Positions 16,074 through 24,378 of a DNA stretch of 64,000 nucleotides are shown one piece after another (the first letter of the stretch is position 1; each line of letters starts with the position of its first letter). Source of the DNA: Solirubrobacterales bacterium. GTDB lineage: Bacteria > Actinomycetota > Thermoleophilia > Solirubrobacterales > Solirubrobacteraceae. Location of the stretch: contig JAPLCJ010000047.1 of assembly GCA_026392255.1 (NCBI GenBank), positions 62,001-126,000 on the forward strand, read 5' to 3'. The notes under the pieces were generated by a model that had not been told where the DNA came from, ran no database searches, and worked only from the letters and a program-made list of their open reading frames with translations. The position numbers were made by a program, and so were the translations under genes.

Positions 16074-16759
16074 TGGGCGGAAGTGGAATCGCTGCGGCAG
16101 GGCTTCTAAGCAGTCTGCTGGTGGTTGCCTCAAGCTCACCGGCACTCCGCCGTGGGTTCGTTAGAGGGAGGGCTAGCGGTCTGTTCTTGCTCGGCCGTGC
16201 TGCTGGCGGACGCCGCCGGAGAGCAATCCAAAGCTCGGTGCCGGGGCTGGTCAGAGCTCTCGCTGACGGAGTTGAGGCCGGAGAGGCATTCATAGAGGCG
16301 GCCAGGGCAGTGGGTCATTCCGGGAATGGACCGGGGAGTCGAGCGTTACGGGCTCTAGCCACTGACTGCGAAAGGGGGAGTTCGGTTGATCTCTCACTAA
16401 GTCGACTGACCTCCGGTCCCAGTGGAGATCTGTGGGCTCCGGCAGCCTTTTCGATATCGATCCATCAGCGTTGCGGGGGTGACCTCGTCAGGTCACTCCG
16501 TGCGGTCGCATCATCCGCTGAGTCTGCCCAACGCACTAGGGATGATGCCCGGGCTGCCACCGCGCAGGCGCGGTTCACTGCAAATTTGGTCTGCGCAATG
16601 CCCGTGCTGGCACTGCTCGGGTTGGGTCTGGTCGCACCTGGTCGTCTGTCACGGGCCTGCTCGAATCCACTGAGCATCGGGATGCTGTGTCTCGCTTGTG
16701 CCCTGCAAGGCTTAGGACTGCTCGTAGTTCGGCAGCTCGCCTCGTTTCCTCTGCGATGA
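16073..16759 (+). CDS. tadB: TadB-like pilus assembly membrane protein
   Basis: A 228-residue inner-membrane platform protein with a type II secretion F domain (about 55-190; GLVRALADGVEAGEAFIEAARAV and a second helical hairpin) and hydrophobic ends. It is shorter than most TadB proteins (~300 residues). ATG 16073 overlaps the cpaF stop (TGATG) behind GGAGGT. It ends in an ATGA overlap with tadC. It should work with CpaF and TadC to extrude a pilin that is not encoded here. Confidence 0.78.
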   Translation: MGGSGIAAAGLLSSLLVVASSSPALRRGFVRGRASGLFLLGRAAGGRRRRAIQSSVPGLVRALADGVEAGEAFIEAARAVGHSGNGPGSRALRALATDCERGSSVDLSLSRLTSGPSGDLWAPAAFSISIHQRCGGDLVRSLRAVASSAESAQRTRDDARAATAQARFTANLVCAMPVLALLGLGLVAPGRLSRACSNPLSIGMLCLACALQGLGLLVVRQLASFPLR

Positions 16760-17343
16760 GCTCGATTGGTCAGATCGGAGCAGGGCTCGCCGGGCTGTTG
16801 GGATCAGCGGCAGTGATGACAGCAGCGGAAGGGCACACGCGTTTAGGTCGGACCCGACGCCGACGTTTCCCTAGCGCCAGGGTTCAGCGTAACTGGGGGA
16901 AGAGCCGCCGCGTGACTGAGGCCATTCCGGATGTAGCAGCCGACTTAGCCACTGGCCTTGCCGCTGGTTTAGGGCCATTTGATGCCCTGCATTACGCCTG
17001 TAGGCATCGCTCGGACCCACTCTCGTTAGCTGCTCGACGGGCATGCGCGATGGCCGAGGTCGGGGCGCCAGTCCGAGTTGCACTAGACGTGCTTAGTGAG
17101 GTTGGGGCAGATGCCCGCTTGTCGAGCTTGAGGATGGCGCTTGAGTCAGAGCTGAGAAGTGGGGGGTCAGCGCTTGAGCCAGTTACGGCTGTGGCGAGAG
17201 CGGCAGCAGCAGAGCAGACGGTCCGTCGGACCGAGCGGGCCGCCAAGGTTGCTCCGCTGATTCAGCTTGTTGTTGCTCTTGTTCTTGTCCCATCGGCCCT
17301 CCTGCTTGCAGCTGCGGTTGCTGTTGCTGGATTGCCCGGATAG
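16756..17343 (+). CDS. tadC: TadC-like pilus assembly membrane protein
   Basis: A 195-residue protein with a second type II secretion F domain (VAADLATGLAAGLGPFDALHYAC ... SELRSGGSALEPV) and a strongly hydrophobic C-terminus. It starts at ATG 16756 overlapping tadB. The stop codon lies inside a tandem 10-bp repeat (GCCCGGATAG, 17334-17353). No pilin, TadE-like pseudopilin or prepilin peptidase follows, so the pilus subunits must be elsewhere or the system is reduced. Confidence 0.75.
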   Translation: MSSIGQIGAGLAGLLGSAAVMTAAEGHTRLGRTRRRRFPSARVQRNWGKSRRVTEAIPDVAADLATGLAAGLGPFDALHYACRHRSDPLSLAARRACAMAEVGAPVRVALDVLSEVGADARLSSLRMALESELRSGGSALEPVTAVARAAAAEQTVRRTERAAKVAPLIQLVVALVLVPSALLLAAAVAVAGLPG

Positions 17344-17480
17344 GCCCGGATAGGCCCGAAAGAAGGATTGGAACGGGTTACTTGCAAGGAAATGCAGAGG
17401 TAATGCAATAAGCGATCCCACGAGGCAATCCCTTTAGGCACGGGGCGTAGCGGCGTTTCAGAGGCACTAATCAAGAGGTT
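17344..17480. other. Intergenic region upstream of the MraZ boxes
   Basis: This stretch contains no convincing gene. TTACTT (17378-17383) and TAATGC (17401-17406), 17 nt apart, could form an upstream promoter, and ATGCA occurs twice nearby (17392 and 17403). Function is unknown. Confidence 0.3.
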
Positions 17481-17533
17481 GTGGGGCGAAGTGGAAAAGA
17501 TTAGTTGCAAGGTGGGGCAAAGTGGGCTAGTGT
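17481..17533 (+). promoter_or_regulatory. mraZ promoter with four MraZ boxes
   Basis: Four GTGG boxes start at 17481, 17491, 17512 and 17522; each pair has the 10-nt period typical of MraZ operators. The promoter is TTGCAA (17505-17510), 17-nt spacer, TAGTGT (17528-17533), so the second pair of boxes lies inside the spacer. Binding of MraZ here would block RNA polymerase, giving the autoregulation known for mraZ operons. Transcription would start near 17540. Confidence 0.8.
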
Positions 17534-17552
17534 CCCCGCTGTTGGATCGATA

Positions 17553-17590
17553 GCCGGGGCGCGAGGTTCCTCCCAACCAAACGCCCCGGC
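17553..17590 (+). ncRNA. Hairpin in the mraZ 5' leader
   Basis: A perfect 9-bp GC-rich stem (GCCGGGGCG at 17553-17561 with CGCCCCGGC at 17582-17590) encloses a 20-nt pyrimidine-rich loop. It lies about 13 nt downstream of the predicted start site and 21 nt before the mraZ ATG. Its position resembles the actinobacterial mraW RNA motif in Rfam; identity with that family is inferred. Confidence 0.55.
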
Positions 17591-17611
17591 GCCAATCCAC
17601 TCGAGATCAAA

Positions 17612-18046
17612 ATGTCTTTCCTCGGCACCTACGACCACACCTTGGACGCGAAGAACCGGCTCACCGTGCCGGTCAAGTTCCGCGGCCCACTCGGTGAGGG
17701 CGCCATCATCTCCAGGGGGATTGAGACCTGCGTCAGTGTCTGGACTCCCAAGGGCTACGACGAGTGGAGCAAGTCCATGCTCGATGCTCTCGGCGGAATG
17801 ACCCCCGAGGCACGACGCTTTCGCAGGGTGCTATCGGCGAGTGCGTTTGAGACTGAACTTGATGCAGCAGGCCGGATCATGATCCCGGCCAAGCTGATGG
17901 AACACGCGGTGATTGAGCGTGAAGTTGCCGTGATTGGCAACGACGATGCCTTCGAAGTTTGGGACCGCAAGGCCTGGGCTGCCTACGACGCTGAGGTTTC
18001 ACCGACCATCCTCGACCTCACCGATGCAATCGGCGCCGATGCTTGA
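17612..18046 (+). CDS. mraZ: Transcriptional regulator MraZ
   Basis: The 144-residue protein has two SpoVT/AbrB-like halves, each with the DxxxR signature: DAKNRLTVP (about 11-19) and DAAGRIMIP (about 88-96). MraZ forms rings and represses the dcw operon by binding direct repeats upstream of itself; such boxes are present at 17481-17526. No strong Shine-Dalgarno precedes ATG 17612. It overlaps rsmH by 8 nt. Confidence 0.95.
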   Translation: MSFLGTYDHTLDAKNRLTVPVKFRGPLGEGAIISRGIETCVSVWTPKGYDEWSKSMLDALGGMTPEARRFRRVLSASAFETELDAAGRIMIPAKLMEHAVIEREVAVIGNDDAFEVWDRKAWAAYDAEVSPTILDLTDAIGADA

Positions 18047-18986
18047 GATGGTTTCAACGCACGTTCCCGTACTCGCAGGGGAGGTCATTGACCTCCTCGC
18101 ACCGTCACGCGGGGAGTCCGTTGTGGACGCCACCTTTGGTGGTGGGGGGCATGCTGGACTGCTCGCCGACCGGATCGGTGCAAATGGGCATCTGACAGCT
18201 ATTGACAGGGACCCAGCGGCCGAGGAGCGATTTGCTGAATTTGCAGGCCTTTGTCCTGCTGAAGCTACCTTTATCCGATCGGACTTTGTAGAAGGTCTGC
18301 GCGGCCTCGCGGCGAAGGAATTCAGTGCCGACATGGTGCTTCTTGACCTTGGCGTCAGCTCTATGCAAATCGACACACGAGACCGGGGCTTTTCCTATTC
18401 CTGCGACGTACCGCTGGATATGAGAATGGACCCAACAACCGGCCTCACTGCTGCAGATCTGGTTAATGATTGGGATGAGCGCAGGCTGTCGAACACTTTT
18501 AGGGAGTTCGGCGAGGAGCGTCACTCAGTAGTTATCGCCAGGGAGATCGTCAGAACCCGCACCAGGTCGCCGATCACAACAACCGGTGAGCTTGTGTCGT
18601 GTATCGAGCGCGCTGTGCCAGCGCCAGCACTGTTTGCTGGGGGGCACCCAGCCAAGCGAACTTTCCAAGCCCTGCGGATTGCAGTCAACGACGAGCTCGG
18701 GCAGCTGGATCAGGCACTTCCAGCAGCGTGGGAGATCCTCGCTCCGGGTGGACGTCTTGCCGTCATTTCCTTCCATTCGCTTGAGGATCGGCGTGTGAAG
18801 CACTTCCTCGCCAAGCGATGCAAGGGCTGCATCTGCCCGCCAGACCTCCCTGTATGTGGATGTGATCGGACGCCGGAAGGTGAACTGATCACCCGCCGCT
18901 CAGTTGTTCCCACAGCGGGGGAGATCGCAATGAACCCCCGGTCCAGGTCGGCCCGTCTAAGAGTCGTCCGCAAGGTTGAGGCATGA
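18039..18986 (+). CDS. rsmH: 16S rRNA (cytosine-1402-N4) methyltransferase
   Basis: A 315-residue methyltransferase with the SAM-binding motif DATFGGGGHAGLL, LDLGVSSMQID, and PAKRTFQALRIAVNDEL, ending in a Cys-bearing region (CKGCICPPDLPVCGC) and the typical RSARLRVV. It methylates C1402 of 16S rRNA in the ribosomal decoding centre. Start could be ATG 18039 or ATG 18048; both lie inside or just after the mraZ stop. It overlaps the ftsL-like gene by ATGA. Confidence 0.95.
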   Translation: MLEMVSTHVPVLAGEVIDLLAPSRGESVVDATFGGGGHAGLLADRIGANGHLTAIDRDPAAEERFAEFAGLCPAEATFIRSDFVEGLRGLAAKEFSADMVLLDLGVSSMQIDTRDRGFSYSCDVPLDMRMDPTTGLTAADLVNDWDERRLSNTFREFGEERHSVVIAREIVRTRTRSPITTTGELVSCIERAVPAPALFAGGHPAKRTFQALRIAVNDELGQLDQALPAAWEILAPGGRLAVISFHSLEDRRVKHFLAKRCKGCICPPDLPVCGCDRTPEGELITRRSVVPTAGEIAMNPRSRSARLRVVRKVEA

Positions 18987-19906
18987 CACCTTCCGCCGCG
19001 ACAGCAGCCGCACGGACCATGCCCGGAGACGTTGGTTCACGCCGGCGTCACGTCGTGGCACTTGTGGAGGAGCCGCGCCCAGCCCGGCCAGCAAGGCCAT
19101 CCGCACCGGAGCGGAGTAGGCCCGCGCCAGTTCAGCGGGCAGGGGTAAGAGCAGGACGAGGCGGCGCCCGCCGTGCTTCTGGACGTGAGACGCGACCATC
19201 AGTAGTTGCGGCTGTCCTGAGCGCGAGCCCAGCACTCGACGTTTCGCTCCCTGCCGTGGAGCTTCCGAGGATTCAGCTTCCGAGCTTCGATTTGAGCGGG
19301 CTTAGGCCTCGTCGTCCTGCACTTCGAGTCCCGAGGCCCAAAGAGCTTGTCGGTGTCGTCCGGACGGCCCCCGACCATGCAGTTACAGAGTTTCTTGCGA
19401 GCACACGGGTTTGGATCGGAGTGGTCGCAGTGCTCCTTGTAGGTCTCGTATTCATGCAAGTCAAACTGCTCCACATCAACGCTGGAATTGGCGAAAACGT
19501 CGCGAAGATCTCCCTCCTCGAGAGGCAAAACGCTGAGCTTCGCACGGACGTGTCAGCGCTCAGCTCTGATAGCCGGATTGTCGCGGAGGCCCAGCGAATG
19601 GGCTTTGTTGAGCCACCTGTTGGATCAAGCCACTTTGCGTCCTGGAGGGCCGGCTCCGCCAGCCGCGCACTCGCTCTGCTCTCACTATTGAGTACTGACG
19701 GTCCAGGTATGACCGTAGGGAACGACCCCACGGTGTCGAGTCAATCGTCTTCAGCCGTTAGCGAATCCTCGGTCCCACAATCTCAGGAACCGACAACAGT
19801 GGCTACTTCTCAGCCGCAAGCGCCTTCTCCCTCTCACCAAACGCCAAAGACTCCAAGTACGACCGCTGCTGCCACAGATGGCGGCTCGGCTCCGCTCAGC
19901 GGGTAA
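18983..19906 (+). CDS. ftsL: FtsL-like septum protein with long cytoplasmic and extracellular tails
   Basis: Position between rsmH and ftsI, one transmembrane helix (about 142-166) and an adjoining coiled coil (ISLLERQNAELRTDVSAL) identify an FtsL/DivIC-type protein. FtsL bridges FtsQ and FtsI-FtsW to activate septal peptidoglycan synthesis. It is unusually long (307 residues). The ~140-residue N-terminal cytoplasmic part is Arg/Pro/Ala-rich, and the extracellular C-terminus (about 235-307) is Ser/Thr/Pro/Gln-rich. Such extensions occur in actinobacteria. ATGA overlap with rsmH; 3-nt gap to ftsI. Confidence 0.75.
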   Translation: MTPSAATAAARTMPGDVGSRRRHVVALVEEPRPARPARPSAPERSRPAPVQRAGVRAGRGGARRASGRETRPSVVAAVLSASPALDVSLPAVELPRIQLPSFDLSGLRPRRPALRVPRPKELVGVVRTAPDHAVTEFLASTRVWIGVVAVLLVGLVFMQVKLLHINAGIGENVAKISLLERQNAELRTDVSALSSDSRIVAEAQRMGFVEPPVGSSHFASWRAGSASRALALLSLLSTDGPGMTVGNDPTVSSQSSSAVSESSVPQSQEPTTVATSQPQAPSPSHQTPKTPSTTAAATDGGSAPLSG

Positions 19907-19909
19907 AGG

Positions 19910-21586
19910 GTGGCACGTCCGAAGCAACGCAGCTTCGATCTCCGCGCTCAACGGCTTAAGTTCTTGTTGGGGGCTGTTGTTGTGCTCGCAGGGGCAAGGG
20001 CTTTTCAAGTAGGGGTAGTTGACGCAGCAGGGCTGAAGAAGAACGCTGCCGCACAACAGTCCATAACTGCCTCAGTTCCGGCAGCTCGGGGTGACATAAC
20101 TGACCGGAGCGGCGTGGAGCTTGCTGTTTCGCGACCGATGGTCACCGTCACGGCAGACCCCATGATGATCTCTAATCCCGGCGCAGTTGCTGCGCTGCTG
20201 GCCCCACTCTTGGGCCGCAACGTCGCAGACATTCAGGCCAAGCTCTCTGATCGGAAGAAGCAGTATGTAAAGCTCGCACGCAGAGTCTCTGTGGCGGATG
20301 CCAATCGAGTGCGCAAGCTGAAGATTGATGGGATCGATTTTGAGAAGACGATGGGTCGGTCATACCCGAGGGGTGCCCAAGCTGGGCAGCTGATCGGAAT
20401 TGTCGGGGATGAGGGTCACGGCATGTCAGGTCTGGAGTTGTCTTACGACAAGACGCTCGCGGGCTCAGACGGTCAGCGGACAACGGTTACTGACCGGCTT
20501 GGGCAGCCCATCTTGGTTACCGATTCAAAAACGGCGCGATCGGGCGCCACCTTGCAGCTGACGATCGATGCTCCGGTGCAGGACCAGGTGGAGCGCGTTT
20601 TGGCTGGCGTTGGGCGCGTCTTCCAGCCCAAGGGCGCAACCGCCATTGTGATGGATCCAAATACCGGCAATATTCTGGCGCTCGCTAACTGGCCTGCAGT
20701 CAACGCGAACACGATCGGCAATGCGTCGGAATACGCCCAGAGGAATCGGGCCAGTGGCTTCACCTATGAGCCAGGCTCGACCTTCAAAGCGTTTACTGTC
20801 GCTAGTGCCCTAGAGGAAGGCGAGGTGACGCCATCCACCCTCTTTAACCTTCCGACGGTCCTGCACATAGGCGACAAGACGATCAAGGATTCTCATGATC
20901 GCGGGGCGGAGACACTCAGCGTGTCCCAAATTCTCGCCCAGTCCAGCAATGTGGGAGCTGCACTGATCGGCCTCAGGATGAAGCGTCAGAAGCTCGACCA
21001 TTGGATTAGAGAGTTCGGGTTTGCCACTCCAACAAAGTCCGGCTTCCCTGGTGAGGAGCAAGGTCTTGTGCTCCCACTTTCGAAGTACTCGTCTGCCACC
21101 GTAGGAAACGAGTCGATGGGCCAAGGACTATCAGTCACACCGCTGCAGATGGTTCAGGGATATGCGGCGCTGGCCAACGGCGGGATCCTTCGCTCCCCAA
21201 GGATCGCTCAGCGGGCCAACGGTGTGCCTATTCCAGCTACACCCGGGCGTCGGGTTATTTCCGCACGAGTTTCACGTCTGATCCGCGACATGCTCCGTGG
21301 CGTTTTGGCAGAGGGCGGTACGGCCTCCGGCGCAGAGATCCCAGGCTTCGACTTAGCCGGAAAGACCGGGACCGCGCAAAAGGTTGATCCCTCAACGGGA
21401 ACTTATTCAGACTCACGCTACATCGCTTCGTTTGTTGGCTTTGCGCCAGCCAAGAGCCCGAAGCTACTGACGGCCGTTCTTGTAGACGAGCCGCAGGGCG
21501 ACATCTATGGTGGCTCAGTCGCTGCCCCGGCATTCTCGAGGATCATGGCCTTCGCTTTGCCCTACCTGGGCATCTCACCGCGCTGA
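19910..21586 (+). CDS. ftsI: Penicillin-binding protein, septal transpeptidase FtsI
   Basis: A 558-residue class B PBP with a short N-terminal cytoplasmic tail, one membrane helix (about 16-36), a pedestal domain, and a transpeptidase domain. The active-site Ser290 lies in STFK (290-293), SSN is at 345-347 and KTG at 485-487. It cross-links septal peptidoglycan, working with FtsW. No PASTA repeats follow. GTG start 19910, three bases after the ftsL stop, preceded by AAAGGG. Confidence 0.95.
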   Translation: MARPKQRSFDLRAQRLKFLLGAVVVLAGARAFQVGVVDAAGLKKNAAAQQSITASVPAARGDITDRSGVELAVSRPMVTVTADPMMISNPGAVAALLAPLLGRNVADIQAKLSDRKKQYVKLARRVSVADANRVRKLKIDGIDFEKTMGRSYPRGAQAGQLIGIVGDEGHGMSGLELSYDKTLAGSDGQRTTVTDRLGQPILVTDSKTARSGATLQLTIDAPVQDQVERVLAGVGRVFQPKGATAIVMDPNTGNILALANWPAVNANTIGNASEYAQRNRASGFTYEPGSTFKAFTVASALEEGEVTPSTLFNLPTVLHIGDKTIKDSHDRGAETLSVSQILAQSSNVGAALIGLRMKRQKLDHWIREFGFATPTKSGFPGEEQGLVLPLSKYSSATVGNESMGQGLSVTPLQMVQGYAALANGGILRSPRIAQRANGVPIPATPGRRVISARVSRLIRDMLRGVLAEGGTASGAEIPGFDLAGKTGTAQKVDPSTGTYSDSRYIASFVGFAPAKSPKLLTAVLVDEPQGDIYGGSVAAPAFSRIMAFALPYLGISPR

Positions 21587-21594
21587 GGTAACCG

Positions 21595-23028
21595 GTGCGG
21601 CTCGGCGACATTCTTCTGGAGGCTCAAGGCCCGGAGGCTGCGCTTGAGGTGTCCCACTTAGCGTTCGACGATCGAGTGGTTACGAGCGACACCCTTTTTT
21701 TCTGCGTCCCGGGATTCAGGCAGGACGGGCACGATTTTGCTCAACTTGTAGTTGATCGCGGCGCGGTGGCTCTCGTCGTGGAGAGGCCCCTTGGGCTTGG
21801 CGTTCCCGAAGTGCTTGTGTCCAATGTGAGGCAAGCGATGGGGCCCGCGGCGTCCAGATTCCATGGCAATCCATCTGGGGATCTGAGGGTCTTGGGCGTC
21901 ACCGGCACCAACGGTAAGACGACAAGTGCCTACTTAGTGCGCACAATTTTGGAACAGGCAGGGATCAGCTGCGGTCTGCTGGGCACCGTTGAGTCCGTCG
22001 TTGGCGGGGAGGTTCTTGAGGCAGGGAGGACCACTCCGGAGGCGATCGATCTCCAGGCTCTGTTGGCACACATGAGGGATGGTGGCGACAAGGCCGCTGC
22101 CATTGAGGTTTCGTCTCATGCGCTCGATCTGGGGCGGGTGGATGGGGTTGAGTTCGCCGCCTCTATTTTCACGAACTTGACTCAGGATCACTTGGATTAT
22201 CACGGGACAATGGCTCAATATTGGGAGTCAAAGCGACGTCTCTTCACGGAGCTCCCGAGGGGAATACCTGTAATCAACGTCGACGACGTTTATGGCAAAG
22301 AGCTGGCATCTGAATTGGATGACGCAGTGACGTTCGGCATTTCTGGCGGAGCAGATTGGAGTGTGATTGGGCTCGACACTGACATCAGGGGGTCGCGCTT
22401 TGTGCTGGTGGGCCCAGATGGTGAGGCGGCAGTTGAGACAGCGCTACCAGGGACTTTTAACGTCTCTAATGTGCTGGGGGCGGCCGCTGGAGCCCACGCC
22501 CTAGGCGTTGGGTTTGAACAGATAGTCGAAGCCCTACCGCACGCAACTCGTGTCCCAGGGCGGTTTGAGCCGGTCGTCTATGGACAGCCGTTCGCCGTTC
22601 TTGTGGACTACGCCCACACCCCTGATTCCCTCGAAAATGTGCTGCTGGCTGCTCGTCAGATCGCTAGCGGTCGTGTCCTGTGTGTCTTCGGTTGTGGAGG
22701 AGACCGCGATGCTGGGAAACGACCTCAGATGGGGATGATCGCGGGCCGCGATGCGGACGTCGCGATCGTAACCTCAGACAATCCGAGATCTGAGCACCCA
22801 GCCACAATTGCCAAGGCTGTCGCAGCAGGGGCAGAGAAGAGTTGCGAGATCGTGTTGGACCGTCGTGAGGCGATTGAGACCGCCATTGGGCTGGCTGCGG
22901 CAGGGGATGTCGTGGTGATCGCGGGCAAGGGCCATGAGGTAGGTCAGGAGTTTGAGCAGGGCCGGAAGCTTCCATTTGACGACAGGGTTGTTGCGGCGGA
23001 TGCACTCCGTGAGCTGGGCTGGGCATGA
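21595..23028 (+). CDS. murE: UDP-MurNAc-tripeptide ligase (meso-diaminopimelate adding)
   Basis: A 477-residue Mur ligase with P-loop GVTGTNGKTT, the carbamylated-lysine region ending with the MAQYWESKRRLF segment, and DNPRSEHP (about 395-402). The DNPR form of this motif selects meso-diaminopimelate rather than lysine, so the cell wall should be A1gamma-type. It adds the third stem-peptide residue in the cytoplasm. GTG start 21595 lies 8 nt after ftsI; the end overlaps murF (ATGA). Confidence 0.95.
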   Translation: MRLGDILLEAQGPEAALEVSHLAFDDRVVTSDTLFFCVPGFRQDGHDFAQLVVDRGAVALVVERPLGLGVPEVLVSNVRQAMGPAASRFHGNPSGDLRVLGVTGTNGKTTSAYLVRTILEQAGISCGLLGTVESVVGGEVLEAGRTTPEAIDLQALLAHMRDGGDKAAAIEVSSHALDLGRVDGVEFAASIFTNLTQDHLDYHGTMAQYWESKRRLFTELPRGIPVINVDDVYGKELASELDDAVTFGISGGADWSVIGLDTDIRGSRFVLVGPDGEAAVETALPGTFNVSNVLGAAAGAHALGVGFEQIVEALPHATRVPGRFEPVVYGQPFAVLVDYAHTPDSLENVLLAARQIASGRVLCVFGCGGDRDAGKRPQMGMIAGRDADVAIVTSDNPRSEHPATIAKAVAAGAEKSCEIVLDRREAIETAIGLAAAGDVVVIAGKGHEVGQEFEQGRKLPFDDRVVAADALRELGWA

Positions 23029-24377
23029 GCCGCGCAAACTTCACCCCTGAGGAAGTCGCTGACATCACGGGAGCTCAGCTCGTCAACGCCGGGGAAGGAA
23101 ACCCCAGCGGCTTTTCGAGTGATTCTCGGGCGGTCGAGAGCGGGGATCTGTTCATCGGGATCCCCGGGGAACGGATCGATGGGGGCACGAAGACAGCTGA
23201 AGCGATAGCTGCCGGCGCATGGGGCGGGCTTGTATCTCCTGCCGGAGCTGATGGGCTAGTGCTTCCTCAGTCCGGTGGGTTGCTTGTTCACCCTGACCCG
23301 GTTGAGGCCCTGGGCCTTCTCGCTGCGGCCTGGCGGGCACAGCTGAGCTGCCCCGTGATTGCCATCACTGGTTCGACAGGCAAGACGTCCACAAAGGACA
23401 TTCTGGGCGCGATCCTCGAGACATCCGGAACGACATTTACCTCGGCAGGTAATCGCAATACTGAGGTTGGTCTCCCTCTGGAGTTGCTGCGCATTGACTC
23501 CGACGTCTCGTTTGTTGTGCTTGAGATGGCCATGCGAGCAGGGGGTGAGATAGCGCACCTCACCCAGATCGCCTCTCCAACGGTCGGAGTCGTTGTGAAT
23601 GTTGGGCCTGTCCACCTCGAGACTCTGGGCTCGATCGAGGCCGTGGCCAGTGCCAAGGCCGAGCTGATCGCCGGACTCTCTTCAGAAGGCGTCTGCGTGA
23701 CGCCCGCGTTTGATGGGCTGCTAACCCCCCACTTACGCCCTGAGTTGAAGTCGGTCACCTTCGGCCCTGAGGGTGATTGCAGGCTGATTGATGCTGAAGG
23801 GAGGACTTTGACTATCGACGTCCATGCAGATCAATACTTGGTGGAAGTCGACTTCGATCAACCTCACAACAGACTCAATCTCTTGGCAGCTGTCGCTGCT
23901 GCTGACGCAGTTGGTGTCAAACCACCCAAGCAACTTCAGGTGCCTTTCTCAGGCCTCAGAGGGCAGCGAAAGGCCGTTGACGGGGGGATTGTCGTCATCG
24001 ACGACTGCTACAACGCAAACCCTATGTCTATGCGCGCAGCGCTTGCGGATCTTTCCGAGGAGTCACTGCGCCGAGGGGGGAGGGCCGTGGCTGTGCTGGG
24101 CGACATGCTTGAACTCGGACCCGATGAGGTCTCCCTTCACACTGAGCTTGGCAATCAAGTATTGGCTGCCGGCGTTGATGTACTTGTCACCGTTGGCCCA
24201 CTGTCGGCCGCTGCCAGCAAGGTGTTTGGATCTAATGCGGTGGCGCTCGATTCTGCTCAGGAGGCGTCAGAACGCATAGCCGCTTTGCTTCAGCCCGGCG
24301 ACACGGTTCTTATCAAGGGTTCACGCGGTATAGGCCTTGAAGTGCTGGCCCAAAGCCTTGGGGCGGTCGACAGCTGA
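23025..24377 (+). CDS. murF: UDP-MurNAc-pentapeptide synthetase (D-Ala-D-Ala adding)
   Basis: A 450-residue Mur ligase with P-loop AITGSTGKTSTKD, GNRNTEVGLPLELL, MAMRAGGEI and DDCYNANPMSMRAAL, all typical of MurF. It attaches D-Ala-D-Ala to the UDP-MurNAc-tripeptide. ATG 23025 overlaps the murE stop. A one-base gap separates its stop (24375-24377) from the mraY ATG at 24379. Confidence 0.94.
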   Translation: MSRANFTPEEVADITGAQLVNAGEGNPSGFSSDSRAVESGDLFIGIPGERIDGGTKTAEAIAAGAWGGLVSPAGADGLVLPQSGGLLVHPDPVEALGLLAAAWRAQLSCPVIAITGSTGKTSTKDILGAILETSGTTFTSAGNRNTEVGLPLELLRIDSDVSFVVLEMAMRAGGEIAHLTQIASPTVGVVVNVGPVHLETLGSIEAVASAKAELIAGLSSEGVCVTPAFDGLLTPHLRPELKSVTFGPEGDCRLIDAEGRTLTIDVHADQYLVEVDFDQPHNRLNLLAAVAAADAVGVKPPKQLQVPFSGLRGQRKAVDGGIVVIDDCYNANPMSMRAALADLSEESLRRGGRAVAVLGDMLELGPDEVSLHTELGNQVLAAGVDVLVTVGPLSAAASKVFGSNAVALDSAQEASERIAALLQPGDTVLIKGSRGIGLEVLAQSLGAVDS

Positions 24378-24378
24378 A

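Noticed and set aside
17334-17353. Tandem 10-bp repeat GCCCGGATAG at the end of tadC as a mobile-element scar
   Set aside because: Only two copies, no inverted repeats or target duplication nearby; probably simple slippage.
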